33,649 nucleotides of DNA from NCBI GenBank assembly GCA_020848055.1, contig JADLBB010000278.1, forward strand, positions 1 through 33,649, read 5' to 3'. Position numbers and translations under genes: made by a program. Positions 13,886 through 22,089 of this stretch are shown piece after piece. The notes under the pieces were generated by a model. The model was given only the letters and a program-made list of their open reading frames with translations, was not told the origin of the DNA and searched no databases. The stretch's first letter is position 1. Each line of letters opens with the position of its first letter. The DNA comes from Chloroflexota bacterium. Lineage in GTDB: Bacteria; Chloroflexota; Limnocylindria; QHBO01.

Positions 13886-15768
13886 TCGTTGTCGAACCTC
13901 CGGCCGCGACGCAGCCCCTTCAGGTGCCGGACGTTGCGCACGCCCGATGCGATCTCGCTGGTGTTGCGAGCGCGGACGAGGCCCTCGGCGTAGATCGTGA
14001 TGTTGTCGCCACCGCCACCGCCACCGCCGTCAGCTGCCGCCACCATCGAGAAGGCATTGCCGCCGAACCAGTCGCGCAGCGCCTGCGCCGCCCCGGGCGG
14101 GACGACCATCTCGTCGGCATGCAGGAAGGCAGGGCCGGTCTGCGGCACGCGCCAGGCGCCGGTCTGGTACTCGCGCATCTTCGGGTCGGCGGCCGCGATC
14201 GGGACCGTCCTGGGCTGCACGCCGCTGATCTGGTTCTTCGCCGTCTCGCTGCCGCCGGTGATGAAGTCGAAGAACCCACCGATCGCGCTGGCCACGGTCG
14301 AGACGACGCCGAGGATGCCCTCGATCGCTCCGACCACGATGCCGATGGCGGTGCTCACCGCCGAGGCGATGGCGTCGAAGATCCCGGTCACCCATGGCAG
14401 GGCCACGTCGCCGAGCCAGCCGAAGATGGTCTTGACGATGTCCTGGATGCCGAGGAAGTTCGTCTGCCAGGCGAGGAATAGCAGGCCGAGCGCGGTGATG
14501 ATCAGGCCGATCGGACCGCTGGCTGCGATCAGCCCCATGATCGTGCGCCCGGTTGTCAGCAGCGCAGGGATCGCCTGCTTGACCAGCACGCCGGCCATCG
14601 CTCCGATCGCGCTCACGACCGGGGTGAGCAGCGGGCCGAAGCCGGCCAGCACTGGGCCCAGGAAGAGCAACACATCCTTGAACGGGCCGAGCCCGTTATC
14701 GATCATCGCCAGGATCTCGCGACCCCACGCCTGGAACTGCCTGGTCGGGCCCGTCGCGATCGCGTCGCCGGCGCGGGTCGAGGCTCCCTCAATGTCACCG
14801 ATCAGCGACGTGGCAGCGCCTGCGGCGGTGTCGAAGCCGAGGACGATGTCGGCGGTGACGTCCTCCCACTTCGTGCCGTACAGGGCCACGCCCAGCTCGT
14901 CACGCGCGGCGACGTTGTCGATCTCGCGCAGCTTGTCGTTGATCATCTCCATGGCGTCGGCGCCGCTCATGGATCCGTCGCTGATCTTCTCGATCACGTC
15001 GTCGTAGTCGAGCCCCAGCTTCTCGAACGCGTCGCGCGTCGAGGCGCTGTTGTCGGTCAGCCGGATGCTGAACTCCTTGAGCGCGTCGCCGAGGTAGTCG
15101 GTGTTGCGGACGCCCTTCTCCAGGCCGTCGATGAGGATGGCCAGGAACTCCTCGGAGCTGAGGCCCAGCTGGCTCGCGAAGGGTGCGTACTCCTGGAGCG
15201 TGTCGATCAGGTCCTGGCCGGCATCGCCGCCCTGCTGCAGGCCGGACGTGATGAGGTCCATCGCCTGCTGGCCGGACAGCGCGAAGTTGTCCACCAGCGG
15301 GCGTGCGGCCTTCATCGACTCGGCGATGTCGATCCCGAACACGTCGCGCAGGGTGATCGCCGCGGCGGTGATGTCCTCCAACTCGTCGGGCGCCAGCTTG
15401 CCCAGGTTGGACTCGACGGTGGCGACGGCGTCGGCCAGGTCGAGGTAGTCATCCCCGAAGTTGTTCGCGTGCAGGTCCTTGAGCACCTGCTCCTGATCGG
15501 CCAGCCCATCGTTGCTCTCGCCGGTGCGCGCCGACAGCAGAGCCATCGCGTCGGCCAGCTGCGTGGCGCGACCGGCGCCGCCGGCGATGATGTTCGTGGT
15601 CACGGCGCCGACGGCCCCGGCGATCATGTTGCCGAGCTGGCCCTTCAGGGCCTGGCCGAACTTCGTGCTGAACGCCTCGCCGCCCTTCTCGCCGGCCTCC
15701 TTGACCTCGGCCTCGAAGCCCTCGTCGTCGGGCAGCAGCCTCAGGAAGACGTCACCGATCGTCGCCAT
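13882..15768 (-). CDS. Tail tape measure protein
   Basis: This 628-aa protein begins MATIGDVFLRLLPDDEGFEA, typical of tape measure proteins, followed by helical repeats with phage-tail-minor patterns (GESNDGLADQEQVLKDLHAN, PFASQLGLSSEEFLAILIDG, LDYDDVIEKISDGSMSGADA). A long hydrophobic region spans about residues 350-520 (LGPLLTPV-like, GLIAASGPIGLIITALGLLF, AIGIVVGAIEGILGVVSTVA). These segments are thought to insert into the host membrane during DNA entry. A Gly-rich stretch lies near the C-terminus. It follows the frameshifting chaperone pair as in lambda-like phages. By the usual rule of about 0.15 nm per residue, a tail near 90-95 nm is expected. Confidence 0.9.
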   Translation of the reverse strand: MATIGDVFLRLLPDDEGFEAEVKEAGEKGGEAFSTKFGQALKGQLGNMIAGAVGAVTTNIIAGGAGRATQLADAMALLSARTGESNDGLADQEQVLKDLHANNFGDDYLDLADAVATVESNLGKLAPDELEDITAAAITLRDVFGIDIAESMKAARPLVDNFALSGQQAMDLITSGLQQGGDAGQDLIDTLQEYAPFASQLGLSSEEFLAILIDGLEKGVRNTDYLGDALKEFSIRLTDNSASTRDAFEKLGLDYDDVIEKISDGSMSGADAMEMINDKLREIDNVAARDELGVALYGTKWEDVTADIVLGFDTAAGAATSLIGDIEGASTRAGDAIATGPTRQFQAWGREILAMIDNGLGPFKDVLLFLGPVLAGFGPLLTPVVSAIGAMAGVLVKQAIPALLTTGRTIMGLIAASGPIGLIITALGLLFLAWQTNFLGIQDIVKTIFGWLGDVALPWVTGIFDAIASAVSTAIGIVVGAIEGILGVVSTVASAIGGFFDFITGGSETAKNQISGVQPRTVPIAAADPKMREYQTGAWRVPQTGPAFLHADEMVVPPGAAQALRDWFGGNAFSMVAAADGGGGGGGDNITIYAEGLVRARNTSEIASGVRNVRHLKGLRRGRRFDNE

Positions 15769-15770
15769 CG

Positions 15771-16648
15771 CTAGGCCCTCGCGCTCATGCGCCGCGGCTC
15801 AACGCCGGGCAGTGCCACCAGGCCGGGGTCGCGCATCGCGATCTGCATCACGGCCTGCTCCAGCGCGCTGCCGGTGAGGGATTCGCCGCCCTTCGCCTGG
15901 GCGCGCTTGGTCTTGAGCCGGCCTCGCTGGCCGCGCCACTTCGCGGCCGCCTTCTTGTCCATGGCCGCGACGGTCCCGATGCGCACGGCCTCGACCTGCG
16001 ACTCGAACCTGGACAGGTACTCGTCGACGGCCCGTTCACCGGAGGCATCGAGATACGCGCGCAGCTGCTCATCGGTCAGCTCACGCCGGATGTACGGCGC
16101 GCTCCAGCCCCATTCGCGGGCGCACCACTCATAGACTGCCGCAAGCTGACCTGCAGCAGCGTCCGGACGTCCGCGTTGTCCAGTGCCAGCCGCAGCAGGA
16201 TGACGGCTAAAGGGAAGGCGGCCGCCAGCACCACGAACAGCCCGGTGATCAGCTGCGGCGCCGTCGCGTTGGCACGGATCCAGTCGTCGTCGGGCAGCAT
16301 GCCATCGACGTCGTACGCGCGCAGCAGCTCCAGCTGCAACGCCGGCATGCCCTGCAGGAAGGCCACCACCACCAGCGGGTTCGCCTCGAGCGACAGGCCG
16401 CCCAGCGTCTCGTCCATGCGGCGCTGGAAGGTCGCCGTCCACTTCTCGTTATCCTCGATGGCCAGCACGCGCAGCTGGACCTCGAGATCGCCGAGGGCGA
16501 GGACGGCGCGCCTGGCGAAGATGTCGTCCAGGGTCCGCTCGGGGAGCATCGCGCGCAGCAGGCGCGCCACACCGCCGGGCCCGGCCGAGGGGATGGGGGA
16601 GGGCGGGAGAGCGGCCGGAGCCGCCCCCCGCTTCTGACCGGAGGCCAT
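15771..16648 (-). CDS. Tail assembly chaperone GT fusion made by -1 frameshifting
   Basis: The second chaperone frame (stop at 15771) has no good start of its own; its upstream part is Arg/Ala-rich shadow. It is in the -1 frame relative to the first chaperone. Slippage at CCCTTTA joins the first 147 codons to 145 residues of the second frame (SRHPAAAGTGQ..., then QLAAVYEWCAREWGWSAPYI, RRELTDEQLRAYLDASGERA). That gives a protein of about 292 aa. The VYEWCAREWGW segment and helical basic tail match the T domain of siphophage tail chaperones. The G/GT pair coats the tape measure during tail assembly and is absent from the virion. The fusion is predicted from the sequence, not observed. Confidence 0.85.
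16076..16648 (-). CDS. Tail assembly chaperone G
   Basis: This 190-aa protein starts MASGQKRGAAPAALPPSPIP and is mostly helical (RAVLALGDLEVQLRVLAIED, FQRRMDETLGGLSLEANPLV). It lies between the tail tube and tape measure genes. It is the unshifted product; the last 43 residues after the slippery site (AVILLRLALDNADVRTLLQV and on) are replaced in the GT form. The ATG at 16648 shares a base with the TGA of the tail tube gene (TGATG), giving tight translational coupling that sets the ratio of tube to chaperone. Confidence 0.85.
   Translation of the reverse strand: MASGQKRGAAPAALPPSPIPSAGPGGVARLLRAMLPERTLDDIFARRAVLALGDLEVQLRVLAIEDNEKWTATFQRRMDETLGGLSLEANPLVVVAFLQGMPALQLELLRAYDVDGMLPDDDWIRANATAPQLITGLFVVLAAAFPLAVILLRLALDNADVRTLLQVSLRQSMSGAPANGAGARRTSGVS
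16208..16214 (-). promoter_or_regulatory. -1 ribosomal slippery heptamer CCCTTTA
   Basis: On the minus strand the first chaperone reads TTC CCT TTA GCC, so C CCT TTA is an exact X XXY YYZ heptamer in the zero frame. Slipping back one base places the tRNAs on CCC TTT and continues AGC CGT CAT in the frame that encodes the second chaperone domain. Programmed -1 shifts at this position are a conserved property of long-tailed phages. Confidence 0.85.
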
Positions 16649-17178
16649 CAGGATCCCGCGGCCGTGACGATGATGCGGTGCGGCGAGCGCGCCGTCGGTG
16701 ACGCGGCCCACTTCGAGTGGTACTCGCCACGCGGCGACATCATGTTGCCGTCCGACGCGGTGTAGCTGATGTTGCCCTGGTTGATCGCGTTGTCAGCCAG
16801 GAACTTGAACTCCTTGCCGTCGAGGCCGGGGACCACGATCGCGTAATCCTTGAAGGCCGACGTCGGCAGGCGGCGGGTGCCGTCCCAGTCGATCGTCGTC
16901 TCGTCGCCGGCGACGGCGGACGACGAGCCGGCCCACAGCAGGGCCAGCACCGCGGCGCTGATCTCCGGCGTCGTGCAGGCCAGCACCGCCTCTTCGCGGC
17001 GCTTGTACTGCGTGCCGACCAGCATGCCGGCGATGCCGTTCAGGTTGTCGGGCTCGAAGAGCTCCTGGTTGACGGTGAACTCGTTGTCGTCGGCGGTCGC
17101 GCCGACGCTCGCCTCGTCCACCTCGAGATCGCCCGCGCCAACGACGAGGTTGGCGGGGGTCGATGCAGAGATCGCCAT
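16648..17178 (-). CDS. Major tail (tube) protein
   Basis: This 176-aa protein starts MAISASTPANLVVGAGDLEV and is predicted to be beta-rich (EFTVNQELFEPDNLNGIAGM, YAIVVPGLDGKEFKFLADNA, GEYHSKWAASPTARSPHRII). Its size and its place directly before the tail chaperones and tape measure match the tube protein, which polymerises into stacked hexameric rings. The region KRREEAVLACTTPEISAAVL is helical, as in many tube subunits. GAGGA precedes the ATG by about 7 bases, fitting high expression. The identification rests on order, size and composition. Confidence 0.75.
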   Translation of the reverse strand: MAISASTPANLVVGAGDLEVDEASVGATADDNEFTVNQELFEPDNLNGIAGMLVGTQYKRREEAVLACTTPEISAAVLALLWAGSSSAVAGDETTIDWDGTRRLPTSAFKDYAIVVPGLDGKEFKFLADNAINQGNISYTASDGNMMSPRGEYHSKWAASPTARSPHRIIVTAAGS

Positions 17179-17193
17179 GAGGTTCGTCCTCCT

Positions 17194-17580
17194 CTATGCG
17201 TAGGTGCGCCCCGCCGGGCGTCGCCCCGAGTACCAGCACAGCAGCTGGTCACGTCGGCGCAGTGGGAGAGAGCTCGAGCTCAATCCCGGGATGAAGTCGA
17301 GCGACACGTCCCGAACCTCGACCGTCCCGCAAAACGGGCAGCGGTTCAGGCGCAGCTCGTACAGGCCCCACCGCCCATCCAGCCAGGGGCTGAAGACGTG
17401 GGTCGAATCGGTGCACTCGCGTAGGGTCCCGACCAGGCGGAACGGGTACTCGGTGCGCGCTGTAAAGTGGAGCAGCAGCAGGTCGAGCGTCGCCGGCATC
17501 GGGCGCGCCGGCATGACCTCGGCGTACTCGCCGTCGCCGACCTTGACGATGTTCGGTTCGGCCGTCTGCTCGACGGTCAT
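17194..17580 (-). CDS. Hypothetical protein with a CPFC motif in the tail module
   Basis: This 128-aa protein starts MTVEQTAEPNIVKVGDGEYA and includes LRLNRCPFCGTVEVRDVSLD. The single CPFC pair could be a redox or metal site, though a second pair is only hinted at (one Cys near ECTDS, one in LLCWYS). It lies between the tail terminator and the tail tube genes. It may be a small tail component or a chaperone-like factor. GAGGAGC about 6 bases upstream of the ATG at 17580 supports the start. No family is recognised. Confidence 0.55.
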   Translation of the reverse strand: MTVEQTAEPNIVKVGDGEYAEVMPARPMPATLDLLLLHFTARTEYPFRLVGTLRECTDSTHVFSPWLDGRWGLYELRLNRCPFCGTVEVRDVSLDFIPGLSSSSLPLRRRDQLLCWYSGRRPAGRTYA

Positions 17581-17622
17581 GTTTTCGCTCCTCGCTCCAC
17601 GCCGGCCAGTGGCCGACGCGGG

Positions 17623-18075
17623 CTACGCCACGACCTGGGTCGTGGCGATGGCTTGAACTACGAATCGCTCCAGTGGTTGACCGGTGTCCGGGTCGGTGTC
17701 CTGCTCGCCCCCGCCTTCCTCGAGGGTCTGGTAGATGCCGAGCCCGTTGGCATGTGTGCGTGGCCCGGCGCGGTGCAGCGCGTTTGAGCACGCCCAGCGC
17801 AGCTCGGCCGCCTTGCGTCGATCGACGCCGTAGCAGGCGACGCCGAGGGTGACCGTCTGCACCGGCAGGCTGCGATGGCGCGGGCTGTCGAGGCGGGTGA
17901 CGATCACGAAGTTGTGCGCGTACTTGCGCCGGCCGTCGTCGAACTGCTCCCAGGCCGCGTCGCCCGGTGCCGGCTCGACGCCGCGCACGCGCTGTCCGAC
18001 GAGGGCGGCGACCGCCGCGTCGTCACGCAGCTCGACGATGATCCGGGGCAGGACGTCGGGAACGGCGAGGGTCAC
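17623..18075 (-). CDS. Tail terminator-like protein
   Basis: This 150-aa protein starts MTLAVPDVLPRIIVELRDDA and contains beta strands alternating with helices (YAHNFVIVTRLDSPRH, PVQTVTLGVACYGVDRRKAA, ELRWACSNALHRAG, RFVVQAIATTQVVA). That alternation, the length of about 150 aa, and the position between a gp10-like neck protein and the tail tube match the tail terminator/completion family (lambda gpU or HK97 gp10-following proteins). It would cap the tail tube and join it to the neck. The start overlaps the stop of the gp10-like gene (ATGA). Confidence 0.65.
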   Translation of the reverse strand: MTLAVPDVLPRIIVELRDDAAVAALVGQRVRGVEPAPGDAAWEQFDDGRRKYAHNFVIVTRLDSPRHRSLPVQTVTLGVACYGVDRRKAAELRWACSNALHRAGPRTHANGLGIYQTLEEGGGEQDTDPDTGQPLERFVVQAIATTQVVA

Positions 18076-18500
18076 GCGATCCTCCGCAGCCGAGCCTGGG
18101 TCGCCGGTCGCATCAGCTCCGACGTACGTGGCAGCACGCGGTTCATGGCTGGCGTGAAGAACGGCTGGGCCGGATGGTTCACCGTCCCCAGCTCCTGGAA
18201 CCGCCCAGGGAATCCGAAACCGGCGATGATCTGGATCCGCTGCGTGCCGCGCACCCGGAACGTCCGGGGCTTCTTCGGCTGCTTGCCGTCGAGACCGCCG
18301 CCGCCGATCTTCTTGTCGCCCACGTAGCCGATCCAGCCGCCGTTCGTGACGAGCCCGGCCCCGAACGGGGTGGCGTCCGGCGGATCCGCCTCGCGCACGA
18401 CCGCCTCGCCCACGGCGAGTGCACCGTCAGCGACGGCGAGCCGGACCTCGTCGAGGGCGGCGCGGTTCATGACCACGCGCGCGCTAGGCTTGCGGGCCAT
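18072..18500 (-). CDS. HK97 gp10-like neck/head-tail protein
   Basis: This 142-aa protein starts MARKPSARVVMNRAALDEVR, then AVADGALAVGEAVVREADPP, with a beta-rich middle (GGWIGYVGDKKIGGGGLDGK, RFQELGTVNHPAQPFFTPAM) and a helical end (RTSELMRPATQARLRRIA). FQELGT...HPAQPFF closely resembles the YvE-GT-xx-xxAxPFL signature of HK97 gp10-family proteins. They act in head-tail joining. I preferred the ATG at 18500, preceded by GGGGAGG, over an upstream ATG at 18521. It overlaps the previous gene by 17 bp. Confidence 0.75.
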   Translation of the reverse strand: MARKPSARVVMNRAALDEVRLAVADGALAVGEAVVREADPPDATPFGAGLVTNGGWIGYVGDKKIGGGGLDGKQPKKPRTFRVRGTQRIQIIAGFGFPGRFQELGTVNHPAQPFFTPAMNRVLPRTSELMRPATQARLRRIA

Positions 18501-18798
18501 CGCCCTCCCCCGAACCGGCATCAGGAACTGCGTACGCGGTCTCTACGAGCTCCGGGTGCTCGGCGGCGAACTCAGCCACGACCTGGGCGGCGCGGCGTGA
18601 TGCCGGCCGTCTGGGCGCCTCCGGCTTCGGGAAGCACTCGCCGCACACCGAGTAGCGCCTGCCGATGACAGCGCCGAACACCTCGTCCAGCGTCCGGTAG
18701 CGGGGGCCTCGAGGGGCATGGTCGGCGTAGCGCGCGTGGACGACGTCCTCGCTGACCATGTAGCCGGTGCGCGAGTCGGGAATGATCTGCCTAGGCAC
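18484..18798 (-). CDS. Small hypothetical protein
   Basis: This 104-aa protein starts MPRQIIPDSRTGYMVSEDVV and has one Cys pair (YSVCGECFPKPEAP) that could bind zinc with His residues. The acidic C-terminus (VPDAGSGEGDGPQA) overlaps the start of the gp10-like gene. It lies between the glycan cassette and the neck genes and overlaps its upstream neighbour by 8 bp. The function is unknown. Confidence 0.6.
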   Translation of the reverse strand: MPRQIIPDSRTGYMVSEDVVHARYADHAPRGPRYRTLDEVFGAVIGRRYSVCGECFPKPEAPRRPASRRAAQVVAEFAAEHPELVETAYAVPDAGSGEGDGPQA

Positions 18799-19015
18799 CT
18801 GAAACCTCCTGCGGGATGAGCGAGATCGAGAGGACGTAACCGTCAGGCACGTCGATGCACACGCGCCGCGGCGTCGCCGGCATCGGCTCGGCCGCCGGCT
18901 CGGCGTAGTCCTGGCACGGGCAGCGCGTGACGCGGCAGGCTCCGACCTTGCCGTCGGTCTCCGACTGGTGCGCCTGCAGCTCGTGGACGCAGACGACGCA
19001 CCGCGTATCGGTCAT
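18791..19015 (-). CDS. Small zinc-finger-like protein
   Basis: This 74-aa protein starts MTDTRCVVCVHELQAHQSET and continues GACRVTRCPCQDYAEP, giving CxxC, His and CxC pairs arranged as in small zinc proteins common in actinobacterial phages. The C-terminal part (RRVCIDVPDGYVLSISLIPQ) is beta-like. Its ATG overlaps the stop of the last gene of the glycan cassette (19012-19015), so it is translated from the same message. Confidence 0.65.
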   Translation of the reverse strand: MTDTRCVVCVHELQAHQSETDGKVGACRVTRCPCQDYAEPAAEPMPATPRRVCIDVPDGYVLSISLIPQEVSGA

Positions 19016-19992
19016 GCCGCCACCTCGCTTCGCTGCTCCAGCCAGCCGGTGAGCGACGCTGCCGCTCGGCGTGATGCGTCGCCACGATGGGCGTACACGC
19101 GCCGGACTGATGCGCGCCGCAGGCGGCGCTGCTCCGGTCGATCCTCAAGGGCCAGGGCGATGGCAGCGCCGAGATCCGCGCCGACGTCGACCTGGATCCC
19201 GACGCTGGCCTCGCGCCAGAAGCGCAGGCCGTGCTCGACATCGCGCCGGTAGGCGGCCGCGTTGAGGACGACCACCGGGCGGTCGGTGGCGGCGAACTCG
19301 TAAAGCGTCGAGACGCCGTCGCACACGTAGGCCGCGGCGACCTGCAGGACCTGGTCGAAGGTCGGGATGAACTCGAGGCGATGGCGCCGGGCCCACGGTT
19401 CGATGCGCGGCGCCGCCTTCGGGTGGCCGTGGATCGCCAGCCGGAAGCGGGCGTCGTCGCGCAGCGCGAGGACCGCGCCGGCGAAGTCGTCCCAGGCCGA
19501 CGTCGTCTCAGGCTGGCTGGCGTTGCCGCCCCAGTGAAAGCTGACGACCACGATAGGCGGCGACGAGCGGAAGTGGATCGGCGGTCGGTCGTTCTTCGGG
19601 CACCCGACCACGGCGACCTGCGCTCGCGGGTAGGCCGCCTGCCAGCGCCGACCCGCTACCTGGTTCGGCACCAGGAACAGCTCGACGTCGTCGCAGCCGA
19701 TGCCGCCCGCGTAGGCGGGGTGATCGTCGCTGAACGACTGGCCGATGCCGTGCTCGATGCGGGCGATGCGCTCGTAGCCGAACTTGCGCGCACGCTTATG
19801 GTCGCCCCAGCTGGCGACGAGGACTGCGTCGCTGATCGGGTGACCGCGGCGGATCCCGAGCCGGGCAGCCGTGGCGGCCTGGTGCGCGGGGATCACGAAC
19901 GCGCCGCGCACGCGCTGCGGCAGCTGCTGCCAGATCGGTGCGAGGTGGTCGGCGAAGTGCGGCTCGCTGGCCAGCAGGTCGATGGTCGTCAC
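19012..19992 (-). CDS. TagF-like (CDP-glycerol glycerophosphotransferase-type, GT-B) transferase
   Basis: This 326-aa protein has the C-terminal GT-B half expected of the TagF/CDP-glycerol glycerophosphotransferase group: IARIEHGIGQSFSDDHPAYA, VVVSFHWGGNASQPETTSAW, FRLAIHGHPKAAPRIEPW, and VCDGVSTLYEFAATDRPVVV, the last matching the conserved D-x-S-x3-E-F donor-binding motif. Related enzymes polymerise polyol phosphates or move sugars. The N-terminal half is shorter and less conserved. No transmembrane segment is seen. The GTG at 19992 overlaps the stop of the nucleotidyltransferase gene (GTGA). The acceptor is unknown; a virion protein or host glycan are both possible. Confidence 0.65.
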   Translation of the reverse strand: MTTIDLLASEPHFADHLAPIWQQLPQRVRGAFVIPAHQAATAARLGIRRGHPISDAVLVASWGDHKRARKFGYERIARIEHGIGQSFSDDHPAYAGGIGCDDVELFLVPNQVAGRRWQAAYPRAQVAVVGCPKNDRPPIHFRSSPPIVVVSFHWGGNASQPETTSAWDDFAGAVLALRDDARFRLAIHGHPKAAPRIEPWARRHRLEFIPTFDQVLQVAAAYVCDGVSTLYEFAATDRPVVVLNAAAYRRDVEHGLRFWREASVGIQVDVGADLGAAIALALEDRPEQRRLRRASVRRVYAHRGDASRRAAASLTGWLEQRSEVAA

Positions 19993-20648
19993 GCCGCCAG
20001 CTCCTGCCAGCGCTCGAAGTCGCCGGGCTTGTCGAAGTCCTCGGTGCGGTCGTTGATCTCGACCATCACGTCGGCATAGAAGCGATGCTTGCGCACCTGG
20101 GCCCCGAGCGCCCCGCCCAGGATGCGTGCCGCCTCCCACGTACCAGAGCGCCGGGTCAGCCCGCGATTCATGAGCTGCACGCTGGTGAGCAGTGCCTGCT
20201 GGTACAGGCCGTTGTGCTCCGGCCACCACGACACTGCGAAGACCTCGCCGTACGGGCAGCCGGTGATGGCGGACGGTCCGAAGCGACAGAAGAGTCGCCA
20301 CTCGCGTGGCGCGTGGCCGACGATCGTGTCCATGGCGGCGTCGGTGTAGTACGTGTCGCCGAAGAGCTGGACGGTGCGATCGTCGTCGGACCACCAGGCG
20401 ACGTTGTTCAGGGCGTGGTCGCCCTTGCCGTTGCTCGGCGTCGACGGCGGGACGACGCACACCGCGTCGAGACCGGCGTAGGTCCCCGGGCGCGGCTCGG
20501 TGACGACGACGTCGACCACGTCGCGCGCGCGCAGCTGGCGCACCATCCGCTCGAGCAGCGTCTCGCCGTCGACCTGCAGCAGCTGCTTGCGCACGCCGAA
20601 CGCGTCGTACATGTCGTCGGGGCCGGCGGCCATCACGATCGCCCTCAT
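19989..20648 (-). CDS. Nucleotidyltransferase-like protein (sugar activation, GT-A fold)
   Basis: This 219-aa protein starts MRAIVMAAGPDDMYDAFGVR, close to the MAAGxGxR nucleotide-binding start of sugar nucleotidyltransferases but with the glycines replaced, followed by the expected KQLLQVDGETLLERMVRQLR. LFGDTYYTD (near residue 97) could hold the metal-binding Asp, and VMVEINDRTEDFDKPGDFER resembles the end of the NTP-transferase fold. Such enzymes make NDP-sugars or CDP-alcohols. The weakened first loop leaves activity uncertain. Both ends overlap neighbours by 4 bp within the glycan cassette. Confidence 0.6.
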   Translation of the reverse strand: MRAIVMAAGPDDMYDAFGVRKQLLQVDGETLLERMVRQLRARDVVDVVVTEPRPGTYAGLDAVCVVPPSTPSNGKGDHALNNVAWWSDDDRTVQLFGDTYYTDAAMDTIVGHAPREWRLFCRFGPSAITGCPYGEVFAVSWWPEHNGLYQQALLTSVQLMNRGLTRRSGTWEAARILGGALGAQVRKHRFYADVMVEINDRTEDFDKPGDFERWQELAA

Positions 20649-21376
20649 GCCCGCACCCACGTCGCGTCGATCGACTTCGTCATCGGCAGCAGGCCCGTCG
20701 AGTCGAAGGCCTCGGGCGGCTTGACCGCCTGCTTCTCCTTGCGCGCGATCGCCTCGAAGCCCTGTGCCTCGATGGCATTGACCAGAGCCGTGGCAGCGGC
20801 CCGCTGATCGAGCACCTGCTCGAGCGTCGGGCGCACCCGGTGCAGCACGAGGTCGGCGCGGACGTGGATCTCCATAGCCACCACCCGCACGTAGTCGGGC
20901 AGCTGCCACAGCTCGGGCATGCCGTACTCGCCGAACTCGACGTCGCACTTGATCACCGCCGGGCGGTGAGCGCTAAGCAGATCGCCGAGGGTGACGACCG
21001 GGACGGTGGTGGCGGTGCGCCCGGGCTCGTGGCCGAGCGTCGTGTTCAGGAACGGGCGATCGGGCCGGCTGTAGAGCTGAGCCTCGCCGGCGGCCGGGCC
21101 GACCACAGCGGCGATGATCTCGGCCGGGAAGCCTTCCAGGTTGCGGCGCAGGACGGCGAGGTTCGCCGGATCCGGCTCGACTGCGATGACCTTCGCCGCG
21201 CCGCGCTCGAGCATCAGCCGGCTGGCCGCACCGATGTGCGCACCCAGGTCCAGCACGACGTCGCCCGGCTCGATCGGCACCGGCGCGTACACGGCGCGGA
21301 CCTCGTCGATGATGAAGCGATCCATAGCGGTCGGGCGGAACCACAGCCCGGTCGCCGAGTCCTGGCGCAGCTTCAT
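20645..21376 (-). CDS. FkbM-family methyltransferase
   Basis: This 243-aa protein has an S-adenosylmethionine-binding motif I, VVLDLGAHIGAASR (residues 40-53), an acidic residue after strand 2 (AVEPDP, E67), and the FkbM-type post-motif AVIKCDVEFGEYGMPEL (140-156). FkbM enzymes O-methylate sugars and other metabolites and are frequent in surface-glycan loci. No signal or membrane segment is present. It is the third gene of the cassette and is coupled to the genes on each side. The substrate is inferred only from context. Confidence 0.85.
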   Translation of the reverse strand: MKLRQDSATGLWFRPTAMDRFIIDEVRAVYAPVPIEPGDVVLDLGAHIGAASRLMLERGAAKVIAVEPDPANLAVLRRNLEGFPAEIIAAVVGPAAGEAQLYSRPDRPFLNTTLGHEPGRTATTVPVVTLGDLLSAHRPAVIKCDVEFGEYGMPELWQLPDYVRVVAMEIHVRADLVLHRVRPTLEQVLDQRAAATALVNAIEAQGFEAIARKEKQAVKPPEAFDSTGLLPMTKSIDATWVRA

Positions 21377-22089
21377 GTCAGGGCCCCCCAGTTGATCGCG
21401 AAGCGCTGGCGGATGCGATCCGACAACGGGATCCGAAACGACCCGCTGAAGTCATCGCTGATCGCGTCGACGTGGCGCAGGTACAGCCAGCCGATATCGA
21501 CCGCGACGACGTCGACCGGTGCCACCGAAGCGGCCCGCCGGTGGCCGAAGTCGTACACGCACAGGTCGTCACCGGCAGGCGCGAACAGGGTCTGCATCAG
21601 GCGGGTCGCATCGCGGCACGGCGCCCAGGTCTGCCCGTCGGTCCGGATCCCCGACATCGCGACGAAGATGCGCCGCTGCCGGCCGTGCCTGGCGGCCGCC
21701 TGGATCCGGGCGAGGTAGTCGGTGGTGATGGCGTCGTCGTCGTCGAGCCGCATCTGCAGTCGAGGTCCGGGCGTCATCGCCGAACGCCAGTCAGCGAAGT
21801 ACGCCGACGCCGCCAGCTGCTGAATGTACGAGCCGACGCGGTTCGACCAGGGCACCCGCACCGGGCGCGTCGTGCAGTCGATGGCCACGCCGTCGAGCTC
21901 GCGGATGATCGCCTCGCGCTCGGCTCGTAGTGGATCCTGCGGATGCAGCGCGACGACCCAGGTGAAGGGTGCCGTCTGCGACGCCAGCGATCGGGCCGTC
22001 ACCTCGCGCAGCAGCTCGAGCCGCCGGCGGTTCAGATCGATGTGGACGTCGGGCGCAAACGCGCTGCGCGTCAGGACATAGTGGTTCAT
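21373..22089 (-). CDS. Putative rhamnosyltransferase-like glycosyltransferase (PF11316-type)
   Basis: This 238-aa protein begins MNHYVLTRSAFAPDVHIDLN and continues RRRLELLREVTARSLASQTA followed by PFTWVVALHPQDPL, the pattern of the family annotated as putative rhamnosyl transferase: a shortened GT-A-like protein with the phrase 'LTR ... R ... L ... SQT ... F-W'. MRLDDDDAI near residue 121 supplies the DxD-type metal/nucleotide-sugar site. The ATG at 22089 overlaps the stop of the preceding gene. The family name reflects annotation custom; donor and acceptor sugars are not known. Confidence 0.7.
   Translation of the reverse strand: MNHYVLTRSAFAPDVHIDLNRRRLELLREVTARSLASQTAPFTWVVALHPQDPLRAEREAIIRELDGVAIDCTTRPVRVPWSNRVGSYIQQLAASAYFADWRSAMTPGPRLQMRLDDDDAITTDYLARIQAAARHGRQRRIFVAMSGIRTDGQTWAPCRDATRLMQTLFAPAGDDLCVYDFGHRRAASVAPVDVVAVDIGWLYLRHVDAISDDFSGSFRIPLSDRIRQRFAINWGALT

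Noticed and set aside
12062..13993. 643-residue plus-strand open frame opposite the tail-tip gene
   Set aside because: It is dominated by Arg, Val, Asp, Ala and Gly with no motif and covers the complement of the tail-tip and distal tail genes; it is a GC-driven shadow.
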